A DNA stretch of 64,000 nt from Litomosoides sigmodontis. Its lineage: Eukaryota > Nematoda > Chromadorea > Rhabditida > Onchocercidae. The stretch covers positions 2,002,865-2,066,864 of the forward strand of contig OY718806.1 in the NCBI GenBank assembly GCA_963070105.1, read 5' to 3'. The position numbers and the translations under genes were made by a program. Of this stretch, positions 1 to 16,312 are shown in pieces (the first letter of the stretch is position 1; the number at the start of each line of letters is the position of its first letter). The notes under the pieces were generated by a model. It worked only from the letters and a program-made list of their open reading frames with translations. It was not told the DNA's origin and did no database searches.

Positions 1-1216
1 ATTACAAACATTTAATTAAAATTTTCGCGCACTATAAATGTTTAATTGATATGTGCTTACGTCATAAATATCATCATCAATTGTAGATAGCACTACCACC
101 ATCAGTACTACAAAAAAAAATAACTTTGAGGATGTAAATTTTGATTGACTTAAATAAACATTTCAACAAATTAAATAATTATAATGGTGCTAATAAACAA
201 AAAACTAAATATTATAATTAAATAGTTTGCAAGCAATCTTTCTGCTCATTTCTTATTTAAATATTTTGGTATTTAAATTTCCATTTTTTGTTTTAATATA
301 GTTATACCACGAATAATATTTAATACACGATACATTTAACAGATGATGGTGTTAGCATAAGAAATGCTGCACAGTAATACTTAAATATTTATTAGACAAA
401 AAAAAAACTTTATCTGATGATTTGATATAAATAACTGTGATATCCAATTGCTTGCCCTATCTCTTATCAATCCATCTAACGAAAGAAAAATGCCGAAGTG
501 CAATGAGGCGAATTAATTGGCTAATAGAAGCAATTACTAAAGCATTGCTCATTTTATCACCGATAACATATAGAAAAAGTAGGAGGTGATAAAGTGATAG
601 CATAGCATAGATACACTGATAATCCTATTTGGATTGACATTCGAGATGGTTATGAGGAGAGAGAGGAGTGAATGAAATGATGCGTTGTTGCAAATGCAAT
701 CAAGCATCATTCGCAATCATTTCAACATTTCCTCAATGCATGACAGAATGAAATGTGCCCTTTCAGCTCATTATCAAATTTAATAATCGGTTTATTTTTC
801 CATGCTAAAAAGTCAATCAGTCAGTTGAGAAGATGAAACAGTAGTGATGGATAAGGTAGGTGCTGATTAGTAGGCAAAATTTTCCCATTCTATTTCACCC
901 AGCAATCAATGACAAATATGCAAAATAAATAATTAACAAAGATAGACATGCATTTCAAAATTTATCACTTTATCTTTAATTCATCATTATTTAGCGTAGT
1001 AAAAAAAAAAGTAACAATGAAAAGTTTTAAAAATTATTGATGAAATCTTGCTAAATTTCATTGAATATTAATGAAGGCTGTGATAAAGCTCTGGAGATGA
1101 TTTTTACTTGTAACAAATGATGCATTAAAATTTGGTAGGAAAAAAATTCTATTTTTCATTAATTTAAATTTAATTCAAATATAATTTTAAGAATAAATTT
1201 GATGTGTTAAAGCTAA
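1..1216. other. AT-rich stretch without recognisable gene
   Basis: No reading frame with coding character and no RNA gene was recognised. The stretch is AT-rich with short A and T runs. It lies downstream, on the minus strand, of the weak exon candidates at 1217-1601. Confidence 0.5.
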
Positions 1217-1601
1217 CTAACCAACAGCAAAAATGACACGTTGCGCTGAATTACATTTATCATTTTTTAATACACCCATCGTATGTTGCATTCTCAATTC
1301 CTGATCACTTCCATCATGCAGCAATTCCATGCATGAATCCAACGATTTCATTTCAGTACCGCTACGATGACGACGATAATGATCTGATAACTTATCACAG
1401 GTGCATTCACATTCCAAGATATTATCATTGCTTGTCGCGGTTGCTTGCGATATGCTCGTATCATTACTGATTGGAAATTTAGAAGAAGCACAGCGGTCAA
1501 AGTTTGATTCTGGAAGGAATTTAATTTAATGTGTTGCTGAAAGTCATTGTTTCCATCAGCTAATTGCGACACAGTAAGAGGTGTCGTGTCCAACTACTAC
1601 C
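1217..1601 (-). CDS. possible 3' exons of an unidentified minus-strand gene
   Basis: Two minus-strand blocks look coding. The 3' block (1466 to 1217) begins after a good acceptor with a pyrimidine tract (TTTCCAATCAG), reads NDTSISQATATSND and then ECECTCDKLSDHYRRHRSG, and ends in TAG at 1217. The 5' block ends at 1601 with donor GGAAG/GTAGTAG and contains DDRCHECNILVQRRYG. Both are in compatible phase across a 134-nt intron. The 5' limit of the upstream block is unclear, because an in-frame stop lies near 1724 and no strong acceptor follows it. Cys and His are frequent, but I recognise no family. The transcription-factor gene upstream has its own stop at 8962, so this would be a separate gene or an alternative 3' end. 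Confidence 0.25.
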
Positions 1602-1724
1602 TTCCGTATCGCCGCTGCACCAAAATATTGCATTCGTGACAGCGGTCATCATTGGTCATCCATCCAGAGGATTTTCGCAGATTCAAATTATAGGCACTTT
1701 TTTCACGCTCATATAAATCATATC

Positions 1725-2615
1725 ATCAATTCATCTCTTCTACAACATCACTTCTTCAAAAAACAAAAAAAGAAAAAAAAGAGAGGAAAAGGAGGAATTG
1801 CAAAAAGAAGAGAAATTCAAAATGACAATGAAGAAGTCAGCCATATCATATTCACATGAAATAAAATGACACGCATCATTCATACGAAGGTCACAATAAC
1901 AAATTAATTTTGGAACGAAAATCAATAAATTCTCTTTTTTTATTGCAAAAAAAAATCATTTCGTATAATTCAATGGAGCGAAAATTCAAATTTTATTGGT
2001 GAACATCATTTGCTGGTTCACAAATAACTGCATGAGATATTTCCAATGACCTAATTATTATACCGTTATTCCCAAAGTAGTTATAATCAGTGAAAAATCT
2101 TCTAAGCAAAAAAAAAAAAAAAAACGTTACGATACAAGCAAAGTTTCAAAATAAAAAGACAAAAAAAGAAAAGTGATAGATAAGAGTGAGTGAGCGGAGA
2201 AAAAAGCAATGAGAAAATTGAAAATTTAATTATTGTAATTTAACCACGTACTCTTATCACTCATGTAATATGCGATATAATATTTAAAAGAAAAATTATG
2301 CTAAAAAATTTAATATCATTTAGTCATTTATGATGATAAACTTTGACAAAAGAAACCAATAAATATTTAATTAAAACTAAGAGTCCAAAATAAGGAAGTT
2401 AAAAAATCGAAAAATAGAAATGCAAGGGAAGATGATTGAAGGGATGACGAATGAAATTATTATGCTGAAGAAGACCGAATAAAATGATCGCTTTACTGGT
2501 GGAAGAAGCGACCCCTTCTTTTTTTCCCATTTTTTTTGAAATTATTTTGCGTTTCACTGAGTGAAGAATTTAACACTGCAGCATTACAACTAGTAAGTAA
2601 TATAATTGTAATTGC
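1725..2615. other. gene-free AT-rich spacer
   Basis: Contains A-rich runs (about 1766-1782 and 2109-2124) and no frame with convincing codon character. It leads directly into the (ATT)n array. Confidence 0.4.
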
Positions 2616-3694
<1,079 letters not shown>

Positions 3695-4502
3695 TACTAT
3701 TGCTGCTCATACAAGTAAATTGGAAATTTGGAACAATTGAACGAATTTTGTGATTTTTTAACTCTGATTAAAATCCTTCTTTGCCGTAGCGTTATTTTTC
3801 TTCAAGTAAAATACTGTAATTGTGGGTAGAGTTAGGAGTCAAGTGATATCTATCAAAGCATACGTTATCATTATATGCTAAATTGTTTTCACCCCATAAA
3901 TTACTCAGCTACGTTCCGATTGAAATCAATTAATTTATCAAATTTGATTATCATTTACTCGTCTAATGCAGCCTAAAATTGTGAATAACACTTCAATCAT
4001 AATTTAGAAAATATTTAACATGCATGTATCATTTACGATAATAATCATTGCAACTAAAATGATTATTTTTATGACAAATTTTTCCGCTTAATTTCCTTCA
4101 TACCATAAATGCTGTAATAATTTTATCAAAAGGAATACTATACGAATTGTTTAAAAACGAAAATTCCTGCTGTAAATTAAGATAAGATAAAATTGGTTTT
4201 TTTTTTTTTTGAAGATCGCAGAAATATTCGTGCTGGACGGATAAGGTAGGGGGAAGAAAGTAGGACATGGGATGCAACAGATATTATGCATTTAATACGG
4301 TTGAACAAATAGATGATTCAATTTCCATCTTTTTTTCTTTTTCATAAATTATAAAGTAAGAAAAGAAAAGCAAAGGAGCGAAAAATTCCTTTTTCGTTCC
4401 ACTCGCTTCTTTTTTCTTTTTGCAAAAATAACATTTCACATTATTCCATCTTTTAATTGCAAAAATTTGAATTTAGTCAAAAAAGCGATAATAACTTAAT
4501 GA
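3695..4502. other. gene-free spacer between two inverted triplet arrays
   Basis: About 800 bases of unique AT-rich sequence with a T-run near 4197-4210. No coding or RNA feature was recognised. Confidence 0.4.
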
Positions 4503-5066
<564 letters not shown>

Positions 5067-8000
5067 AATAATAAATGTACTGGAAGTTTCAATAACGGTT
5101 TGAAAATTTTTGAAAATAATTGTTTATATTTAGTAATCAAGCAAAGTAAAAAAAAAGACAAGGTCTATCATTTATTTGATTTAATCATTAATTATTTCGT
5201 TGTTACTAATTAATTTTAATCCAATTTTTCTTATTTAAATTTTTAATGAAGAAAATTAATTCTATCATTTCTCCAAAAACATTAGTAAAAACATTAGTAA
5301 CAATGAAATTGTAAGCTAAGTCATGGGAGGGAGGAGAAGATGAGTAGAAAAGCTATCTTGTATTTTCGATGATTTCGTTAATAATAGTTTCGCTTTTTTT
5401 TTCCTTTTTTTTTTAAAAATTGATAGAAAATAATTATGCATTGTCGCTTCTTCTCATTTCTCTTCCTCTTCCTTTCTTCTTCTTTGTGTTTCGTCTGCCA
5501 TTTAACACTTTCCATTCAATTCACATCCTTACCAAATTTCAAAATTTCAGACTCACTTAAATCGCTTCCATTGGGAGGTAATTTTTCAAAACTGCCCACA
5601 CTTATTCCATTCCGCACCTTTTACAACATTATATCATTTTAATCATTTCAATAATTCCCATTCCTCATCAGCTAATTCCTCACTTAATAATCCATTTGTG
5701 CATTTCGCTCTGTTTTTGTTGTTGTTCGCACCGATCGAGCGTGATTTAAGCCATTTCTAATTCTGATTTCATCAATTATAAAAATTGAAAATTTGATTAC
5801 GCAACAACAATAATAACAGCAGTTATTACTACAATAACAACTACTACTGCAATAACAAACCCCACAAGTCCGTACTCTAAAAAGAAAATGAGAACAAAAG
5901 GAAATTAATGAGCATTATGAAGCGATAAAAATTAATCATCGAAAAATCCGTGAAAAATTAAAGGATTTCATTGCCATAGCTTTGAATGAAAGAAGCATGT
6001 AGAGAGAGAGAGAGTAAGAGCGAGGGAAAGAGAGAAAGAAAGAAAAGGATGTAGATGACAATTAGTTTTCATTGAATCTTTTAAAAGCACTACGAAAATT
6101 TCCTCACTTTTTTTCCACCCAAAAGAAATCACTCGAATTCATTGCTGAATTATTCATTTTCATCATAACAAAAATGATGTGGTTGAAATTTGTGAAACAG
6201 TCAAAAAAATTTGTTTAAAAACAAACCATTAACATCATGCTCAAGTGATATGAATCAGTGATTTGAAAACGATGGGAAAAACATTTCGTATACAGTCTAA
6301 GCTGAACATTTGTTAAGATTATTTGCAATAAAATCCACTAAATAATAAAAAAATTATTTAAAATTCTTTAAATGTGAAGATAATGGGGATGAGAAAAAAA
6401 TGACGAAATTTTTTTTCTATCCTACAATTTAAATATTAATTTTTTTACACTTTTTTTAAAAAAACGAATTAAATTTTATTTTCACAAATAATTTTTTACC
6501 CATTTCATTTTAATTCTTAATTCTATTGTATGATGGAGAAATGAATAATTATTGCAAAAAATTTTTCATTGGATTTGATTTTTTTTTGCAAATAATTCTC
6601 ACGTTAAAAATTTTAACTATTGGAGGGACAAAAAGCGATGGAAATGAATCAATCTGAAATTGAAATTTTAGTCCTAAAAATATTTCAGGAGAAGAAAGAG
6701 GGGTAGCGGAAAAGACGGAAAGAGGAAAAAAATAGTAAAAAAAGAAACACGCGCAAAAATAATCCGTTGCACTCAATTTTCCACACGTTAAATCTCCCAC
6801 ATTTGTGCCTGCTAACTAATTAACATTTACCGATCAGCGTGATCTTTTATAGCTATAAAAGTTTTTCATAAGGCTGCAAGAAGGAAATATTTTTAAATAA
6901 GCAAATTTCAATAATTTTCAAAAAAAAAATTTATAACACATTTATAAATTTCTGTGCAATTATATCAATCGTCGAAAAGAGAAAATACTGAAAGATAGGT
7001 GCAGCAATAAGGAAAAAAATTTCTTTTTTTTTGCCATTATGTAGTTCAATTTTTTATCGCAAAATAAAATTATTTTGCATTGTTTGTTTTTTTTAAATAT
7101 GTGTTACTACTGCGTCGTTCTCTCACTTCTTTCTAATATTTATTATCATGTCTTGTAAGCAAAGGAAAGTCAACAAATTAACTGAATATTTTTATTTAAG
7201 ATTTTAAAAATGTTTAATCCTGGTTTGCAAACCTAAAATGTTACTTTTACATTTCTTGATATTTGTTACACAAATCTACCGGGTTTTTTTTTCGCCAAAT
7301 CAAATATACCATTTGGGGTATCATCATGTTTCAGGATCAATTCATTTTTTGTAACTATTCTTTTTTTTTTTACACTATCGTACAAGTACTACTACTGCTA
7401 CCACTACTACTCCCTCTTCATCCTCTTCCGATCATCCCCTTTGTCTGTTTTCGATAAAATTTTCTTTCTTTCTTGAAATATCAAATAAAGCTTAACAATG
7501 TATACATTATTTTAGTATCATGCATTTTTCAGATTTTAGAAATTTTTTCATAAATTCGTAATACTAAATTACTATGCCATTATCAAAAATGTCTCTCTCT
7601 CTCTCTCTTTCTCTTTCCCTTTTTTCTCTACAATCCTTACAAATTAAAGTTGTATTGATAATTTATTGCAAAGGAAAATACTAATAATAATAATATGTAG
7701 TTCAGAAGAAAAAGGAATTTATGAAAGGGAAAAAAAAAGAAGCATCATTTGTTAATTTATTTTATACGATGATAATATATGTTAAATGAAAATGGAACAC
7801 ATAAATTAGACAGACAAACAAAAAGTGATAACAAGTGACTAACATATGCAGTAATCAATTTATCAAATTTATCAGTACAATCAAACGATTTGCTATAGTA
7901 CCAAAGCGGAATTCCTTTCCATTTCCACGTGCATAATTTGATTATCAAATTTCAAACTTTCAATTCTATCCTACATTTAAAGCATTGATTATCAATTCAT

Positions 8001-8326
8001 TCCACTGCAATTATTACTATTTGTTATGGGAATACATTACCGCATTGCACGTCCGCCACATCAGTATTGTTTGATCAAAAATGAAATTAAAGTGTGATAT
8101 TTCAAACGTAATAAATTTCAAAATTTTTTCTTTCTTCACATAATTTCAATCATCATGTCATCACACATTGTTAATTTGTTAATGAATTTGCTTGCTTGCT
8201 TGTGAGTTTTTTTTTTCTCATTTAATCAGCAACACTATGAATTGACATGAAAATTTCGTTCATTTTTAATACATTTAAATTTGATGAAATGTCACAAATG
8301 TGTGCTGCAAATGATAAATTTATGAT

Positions 8327-8363
<37 letters not shown>

Positions 8364-8830
8364 TTTTTTTTTGCATTTCGTTGTAAATTCGATGCGCTAG
8401 TGTTATCAGTTGACAAATTATGATCAATATATTTGGCCATACACTTATTGCGAATAAACTTATCTGTAATTTTCATGCGCATAATCAGTGCTTAATTATA
8501 ATCCATATCAATAATTCCAATCTCACCTTTCTCATTCATCAATTAATCGTTTAATCATTATACTATTGCATATATATTATTATTGTTATTAATAAATTTT
8601 TCCTTAATTTACTAATATAATATATCTGAAAATAGACCTCATGCAATATCATTTATTTCAAATTATTCAACTATTAAATGCAATCATCCTTGGAACTAAA
8701 CTAAATCTTTAACTCTTTTCGCCTTTTCGTTTTCCTGGAAGACATACGATAATAGTGATTGGATTAGGCTATTGATCAATAAACAAATGCATTAACAATA
8801 ATAAATTATATATTAAGTATTCGTTTTGAT
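5067..8830. other. gene-poor region with simple repeats
   Basis: I see no supported gene. It holds an AGAG tract (6000-6014), a CT tract (7592-7620) and a (GT)n run (8329-8362). Short open frames at 5436-5642 (plus) and 7757-7948 (minus) lack splice, homology or codon support. The end of this stretch is probably the 3' flank of the minus-strand gene ending at 8962. Confidence 0.4.
8329..8362. repeat. (GT)n dinucleotide repeat
   Basis: About 17 GT units followed by a T run. Confidence 0.95.
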
Positions 8831-8836
8831 TTTATT
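8831..8836 (-). terminator. polyadenylation signal AATAAA (minus strand)
   Basis: The plus strand reads TTTATT, so AATAAA on the minus strand, about 125 nt after the stop codon at 8962. The distance suits a 3' UTR end for that gene. Confidence 0.5.
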
Positions 8837-8961
8837 ATAAATCACTGAATTACTACTTTCATTCATTTCTCTCCTCTTCCTGTTGCTTCTCACTTGTACC
8901 AAACTGAATGATTACACTACTTGTGTTGTTCCAGTGATAAAATATAAAATCTTTTGCATCA

Positions 8962-11900
8962 TCAGCATGATGGCTCATTATCAACCGTAAGCATTGCTGA
9001 TTGTTGTGACGATTGTGGTGGATACGAACTGTTGATAGGATTGGAAGCGGAATGCTGAAAGTAAAAAAAGGAATAAATTAAATATGTTTTTTTTCAAAAA
9101 AAAAGGAATAAATTTAATATATTAGTAAGATTATTAATTAAAATATCCGCGTTCCTCTCTTTCCTTAATCTCTTCTAAACATAACTACAAGAAACTATTT
9201 CACTTTCATTTACAAACTTAATTAGTTAAAGAATTAAAACGTTTGTCACATTCTATAAATGATGTAAAAATTGTTAAAAAAAATTTTTTTAATTGGAAAA
9301 AAATAACAAATATCTTAAAATGTATTGGAAGTATTTTATGTGTTATTTAAATACTTGTTGATTACTATTGCATGTATGATCTTCAATGCTATTGCTTCAT
9401 TTAAAAATAGCATTTGGAAAATATTTTAAAAAGAAAAAGAAAAAGTGAAAAAAAAGTTGCAGAAATTTTTTCCACATATGTGTCGCAATTTCCAATTATA
9501 ACACCTTTCGGCATGGCATATATGTTGCATGATTATGCAAGCTATGAATAAAATTTTTTTCATAACGTTACAAAATTTAAACGAACTATAGATATTGGAA
9601 ATTTTAGGTGTTACTATTATTACCTGAACAAGTGACCATTATAGATGGTTTATTTGATGATAATGATAACAATTTCATTTTTTAAATGAAAATTTTAAAA
9701 GTAACATTTAAATTTATCAAAATTTTCACTCTCATATTTTATCTGAAAAATCAATTCGATTAAATGCATTTGTTTGCTTCATTTAAATGCTTCAAAAATC
9801 AATTTCTGAAATTGGCCTCCTTAACCCTTAACAGGAATGATAAAATTAGTGATAATCTGCTAATTTAATGTAAAAACTGTGAAATTATTATTATTTCAAT
9901 CATTAAGCACTTTTTCAAATTCCAAAATATCATATAACATTAATGTATACGTTTTTTTTTCAAATGATAAATTCATCTTGATATCTTTGTAATATGTTTT
10001 TGCTAGCGTTATCATTTCATCAAGCACATCGCGTGCACTTTCGATTACAAACAAATCTTTTAAAAATTGGCTAATTAATTTTTTAAATTAATTAACCAAT
10101 TTAAAAAATTAATTAACTGATTTGAATTAGGGTAAAAAATGTGATAAAATTATCGATCCGATTGAAAAATAATATCCGCTATTTTACGATATCAATTAGC
10201 ATGATTATAAAAATTTCGTTAAACACTCAATTTTTGGTTAGAAAAAATTTTTTTTAGGGCAAATCAATTACACACAAGAAAGAATTTCATATAAATTTAC
10301 ACAATTGTTTATAGAGTATGTATTATGAAAATTATTGCATAGTTCAGCAATATTAAAATAAAAATGACTAATATTTAAATTCGCATTATCAAAAAAGAAA
10401 AACAAGAATACGACTTTAAAAAAAGGTCGTATTCGTGTCTTTCCGCCACTTCAATTAATCAGCTAACGAAGAAATAACAAAACATTATGTATAACTTGTC
10501 CACAATGTAATAATTTGTTTTTTTTTAGAGACCTAAAATAAAATAAACTTGTGGATTGACTTCTTTCAATTGTATAAATCCTACTTGCAACGAATGAATG
10601 AACAATGTTGATTGATTGCATCGCCGACGTTTGTTTGTCAATTCTACCAACGATTTAGGCTATTATTAAATTAAAATAAAATTAATATTAGTTCTTTGAT
10701 AATAGTGATTTTTTTCTTCAATTCATTCAGGTTTGCCATAATAATTCTATTTATCGTATCATTGGCACTTTCGGAAGAGGATTGATGACGAGGATGAATG
10801 AATAATCGTAGTAGTATTTGCAGATATTATTCATTTCATCAAATTTTTGCACTCACAGAATTCGTAATTATGTATTTCCACGAAAGGAATTATTGTTGTT
10901 TCGCTTTTTCCTGTTTTTGTTTTCGTAATATTTATCCAATTCAATAAATTATATGAATAAAGTTTTATATTGAAGAATGAATTTAAATGAACAGATGATG
11001 ATGATGATGAAAGATCTTTCCCATTTCCTCGCTTTCATCCTACGAAAATATCAGATGCAAATAGATTGAGTTAACGTTATCAGATTGAATAATGATTAGA
11101 TCATGAGAAACCGATTGAATGAAAATAAAATAGCAAATTTTGATGAATCAGTTATGCTATCATATTCATTCCAATAATTTGTAATGAAAAAAATTACATT
11201 TTACATCAACTATTTACTTGAAACTAAGTTATAAATGTGATAAATTATGAATTAAAGTTTCATAATCACCATGTCGATATTGTAAGAAGGTATTTTCAAT
11301 TAACGAAAACTATTGCTACTTATTATTATTTCTATATATTATCATTATTGTTATTATTATTATGAGTGTATGATTGATTATTACTAACATTGTTTTTCAA
11401 GGAAAGTAAAACAAATGGGGCTTGCAATTTAATTGGAACCCCAATTAGTATCTGAATGGGAAAAAAGAATTAAAATAAATTCATGAATACAATCATGAAG
11501 TTACGAAAATAGAAAGATAGATGGTGCAGAAAAAGAAAAAAAATTCTACTTGCAGAATATTTTTGTCAAAAATTTCATGAATTTTTAATGAAGGAGAAAA
11601 AAAGACATCTAAATCGGGCTAATTTAAATTTATTTTCAAGAAAAAAGGAAAACTTTATTGTTAACTTAACATTTATTTCAGTGAATCGATAATAATTAAT
11701 TCCGCATTTAATTTAATTTCGCTCCGTATCCTGTTGATAATTCATCTGTAAAAATATCATTTTTTGACTTAAATACTTTCTTTTAGCAATAAATTGTCAA
11801 GCATGTTGAAATGCTACAGTAATGATTTTCAATCATACTATCAAATTTCTTTTCCTTTCCTTTCCCTTCTTCTCATCAATTTTTCCTCTCTTCTCTTCAT

Positions 11901-12575
11901 CTCTCTTTCTCTCTCTCTCTCTTCATCTTTTTTTCTAAAAATTTATTACGGTTAGCCATATTTTTTTCCTCCTTTTCTCCTCCCCTATCACTCTTATCAT
12001 TTCATTGCTTCCTTTCGATAAGATACATCTTCCTTTTGTTTTACTCTTTCAAAATGGTATAAATGAAATGCTAACTGGTACAAAACGAAAATGATGGGTC
12101 ATCACCGTTTGATGATGCCGTTTTTTTTTCAAAACAAAAAAAACATGAAAATATTTTCGCTCCTGTTCCCTCTCGCTTTCTCACTTTCTCTCTCGCCCTC
12201 TCTCCTTCCTTCTATTTAATACAGGAACTTTGAAATTTGCAAAAATTTTTCTTTTCAAAAGGACATGTGCATTTTTCCACTTTTATCCTTATCATTTCCA
12301 CTCTTTTTTCTTTGTAAATGAAAAATATTCTCGTTTCTTTTTCCAGAAAAAAAATGGAAGAAAAACAAAAGAAAATTTTTTCGTTTGCAAAAAAAAAGGA
12401 AAATGGTAACGATAAGGATAAATGTGAACGACTGAGAGTGAAGTAATGCTATAAGAAAAATTCCAAAAAAAAAACGAACTTTTTATCCTCAAAAAAAATG
12501 TCAAAAATGGAAAGACAGGGAGAGAAGAAGGGCGAAGGAAGCATAGAGAGGGAAAAAGAATGAAGTAAGCATGTA

Positions 12576-12628
<53 letters not shown>

Positions 12629-15600
12629 AAAAAGATTGAAAAGAAGAGGAAGAGAGATGGAAATTTTAAGGGTGAAATGAAAATTAAATGAGTGATGCAA
12701 TGAAAAGTACATCCGGTAAATGTCCAAAAACACTCACTCAACTCACTTCCACTCAACAAACAGAAAATGAACACAACAAAAAGTGCACTCTTATCTTTCC
12801 ATAAAATTCAGCGAAGGAGAAGAAATTAAGAAAAAGAAGTGGATAGGTGGAGAGATTGATGTATTTGATAAAATAGGTAAATTAGATTAATAAATCGAAT
12901 TGTAGTAGCAAGCATAAAATGACGTGAGGTAGGTAGATAGATTAAACGGATTAGATAGATTTAGATGGATAGCATCATCGCAAATTCAATGATTAGTAAT
13001 TTAATTAATAATATTTTTATGGTAAATGAACTGAAATAAATGGAAAAATCGAAAATTGAGATGAAATTTTTTCTTCTTTTCCAGTCAATTAATATACATA
13101 CGTTTTCCTTTTCGAAATGGTCAAATTGATTAAAATGCACTACTTTCTAGAATTGATATGTTGCTTTAGCTTTTTTCGTCATTCTCTCTTTCTCTCTCTC
13201 TCTCTCTTCGTCTCTCTTTCACCTTTTACAGAATAGTGCAACTTAGCCATAAACAAAAGCTTTATGGATTACTGTACTGAGTTTTCATGAGATTCTTTGG
13301 ACTTGATTCGACATGCCGCTTGCTGTTTACGAGTGCTCACGTAATTATTAATGCTTTGCTCGAATGAAAAAAAAAATGGGAGGAAGAAAGGAGAAAGAAA
13401 AAAGACAAAAAAAAAGTTTTGGCATCACTCCAAGGTAAAGTTTATTTATTTCCTTTTTTCTCATTTTTATTTTTTCTTTTTTTTTTTGTCCTAAAGGGAA
13501 AATATATGCAATTAGGCGAATGAATGAATGCTAACAACTAATATTTGAGACTGAAAAAGGAAAAAAAATGCAAATAAAACGTGCCACGGAAAAATAATTG
13601 ACATTTTTCACTGCAATGATTTGAAACTTTAAACTGTTAATGTGTAATAATTTTTTCCTATAAAAATAATTTCTTTTTCCATAATATCAAAAAATAAATT
13701 TTTGAATTAATTTTAAGGTTTTGTTTGGCTTCGTCTTCAGACATTTTAGGTGTGATTATGTGATGCATTCCAAACACCTACATAATTCCAAAGGAATGTT
13801 TCGCTTTTTTTTTTGCTTGAACAAATTCCATCAGTTGATAATAGCATATGAAACTATGTATATATGATAATCATTTGAGTAACTTGCATCGAAATTTAAA
13901 TGATCGTTAATAGCTATATTAATTTTTAAATTAATATTAAAATTCCGATGAATACAAGACAGCAAACAGAGTGGAAGAAGCCATTTCTGAAAGCAATACA
14001 AGACAAAGGTAAAGATTGTTCAGGATACAATGAAATACTTTGATTTCAAAATTGCCAATGTTTTTTTAAATAAATTTACAATTAATCGATTTTAAATTTG
14101 GGAATAAATAAATAAATAAAACGAGAAATAGAGAAAGAGGGAGAGAGAGGAAAAGGAGGAAAAAGTACATGGTCGTATATTGAACTCTTTTAGAGTAAGG
14201 AATGAAAAGAAATTGAAATTTTATTTTTATAAATTATAATCAATGAAATGGAATGTAAACAACATAACAGACAAAACCATAAATACCTCTCGGCTAATCA
14301 TAATTTCTTCCACTTCCTCTTTTATCTTTCCACCCTTCCATATCCGCTCAATTGATTAGGACATCAACTAATCATCCAATGTCACTGCAACACAACATGC
14401 CTGCCTTCCCTCTCTCTCTCTCTCTCTCTCTCCCTCTCTTTCTCTCTCATAATTAATGTTCGATGTCTTCCTTTATCAGCTGAAAACATTTTCTAGTTTC
14501 ACTTGAACCTATCACATTTTGATGAAAATTTTTATCAACTTAATTTGCAGTTATCAAAGAAAGCACTAAAACAGGTACTACTACAATGCGCGGTAAAAAA
14601 AATGGCTAAAGAAAGTTATAATTTTTAGAATGAAAAACGTACTTAATATTTTTAAGTATGAAAAAAAAGAATTTCCTCTTCGCGAAATTTACGGAAATTT
14701 TTTGCATGAAATGTTTTGAAACTGTATTACTGAAATATTTTACGATTATCTTAACTTTGCATGAGGCAGGTTTAGACGAACGATGAAAGGAAAGGTGAAA
14801 ATTAAAAACTTTTTTTTCATATTTACAAAATTTGCAGATACTTAAAAATATGTATAAATTTTTTTGGGAAAAAAAAGAATTGTTCTTTAGCCATTCTAGC
14901 TATTACTATAGAATACTTGCTTTAAAGCTAGCAATTTCTGGATACTTTCACCTCAACACTGCATACACAAAATTTGATGTACAAGAAAAAAAAAGAAGAG
15001 CGATTAACCTGATCAATTTTGTTGATGAACGGAATTTTGCCTGATAATATTGTTTCTGGATTGGATGCTTGTGTTGTTGTTGTTGTTGTTGTTGTTGTTG
15101 CTACGGCGGCACTGTACAAAAGATTTGCTGAGTGGGCCAATTTGAGCAAATCAGTGGATGTTACCGGTGCTGATCCAAGTAATAAACTACATTGCTGAAG
15201 GGTAAAATAGTCAATATAATTAAATGGTAATTGATCAAATTTGTTACTAGTAATGGGAAGGCTAGCAGTTGCAGCTAGCAATGATAGGGAGCGAAAGTAG
15301 GAGTCCATCGACGGTTCCACACAACTTTTCAACATTGAACAATCCATGGAGGAATCGGTGACTTTTTGACAGTTTTTTGATTCGCAATCATCGGTTAGCA
15401 AATCGTAAAGCACAGGTGCTAGGGAACGGAGATATTTCTGCTTGAGATCAGCTCGAGATGGTGTCGATGGTGACCAGACGGTGATACTACTATTGCTACT
15501 ACAACAAGACGTTGTTGGTACTGGCTTCATTGTTGTTGCTGTTGCTGTTGCTGTTGCTGTTGTTGTTGTTGTTGTTGTTGTTGTTGATGTTGCTGTTGGT

Positions 15601-16260
15601 GCTATTGCGTACGGATGAAAACGCCGTGTATCGTTGTTACAGTCTACTGACGTACCACAACGTCGTCGCTCCATAGCAGTATTCTGATGATGATGATGAT
15701 GATAATGATGATGATGATGATGGTGATGATGATACTGCTGTTGATGTTGTTCTTGTTGTTGTTGTTGTTGTTGTTCATGATTGGGTAGAATTTCGGAAGC
15801 GGTATAGCTTAGATGCGAGTTCTGTCCGTCATTATTACATTGCGACAGCAATGATGGTAGTTGCATAGCTGATGCTCCTGCATAAGCAATCCGATGTTGT
15901 GCGATGATGCGCTCAATGTCGCAAAGATTTCGACATAATAAGTTAACAATTTCTGCTTCTGATAAGCTGCTATTAGCCATTGCTACAGGTAATGGAGCTG
16001 AGCTTGAAACAATCCTCATAGCACCACGTTCATCATTTAGCTCACCACCATAGAGGAGATTGTTACTGCTAGGTAGTAGTTTGGAATAAGCTGTTGTTAC
16101 AGGTGGTATAGAATCTTCGTTGATCATGGTACCACACGTTGATCCGGTTCCTGCCATTTGATAACAGCTCGAAAATGCACTCTCCGTTGCAGCAGCACTT
16201 GTGCTTGTAACAATCGAACCAGCACCGATCGTTGTTGGTGGAAGGTGATGACGATGATGA

Positions 16261-16312
<52 letters not shown>

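Noticed and set aside
12292..12774. 160-codon minus-strand frame with His-Thr repeats
   Set aside because: Driven by the (GT)n repeat and T-rich flanks; lies in an intron of the transcription-factor gene.
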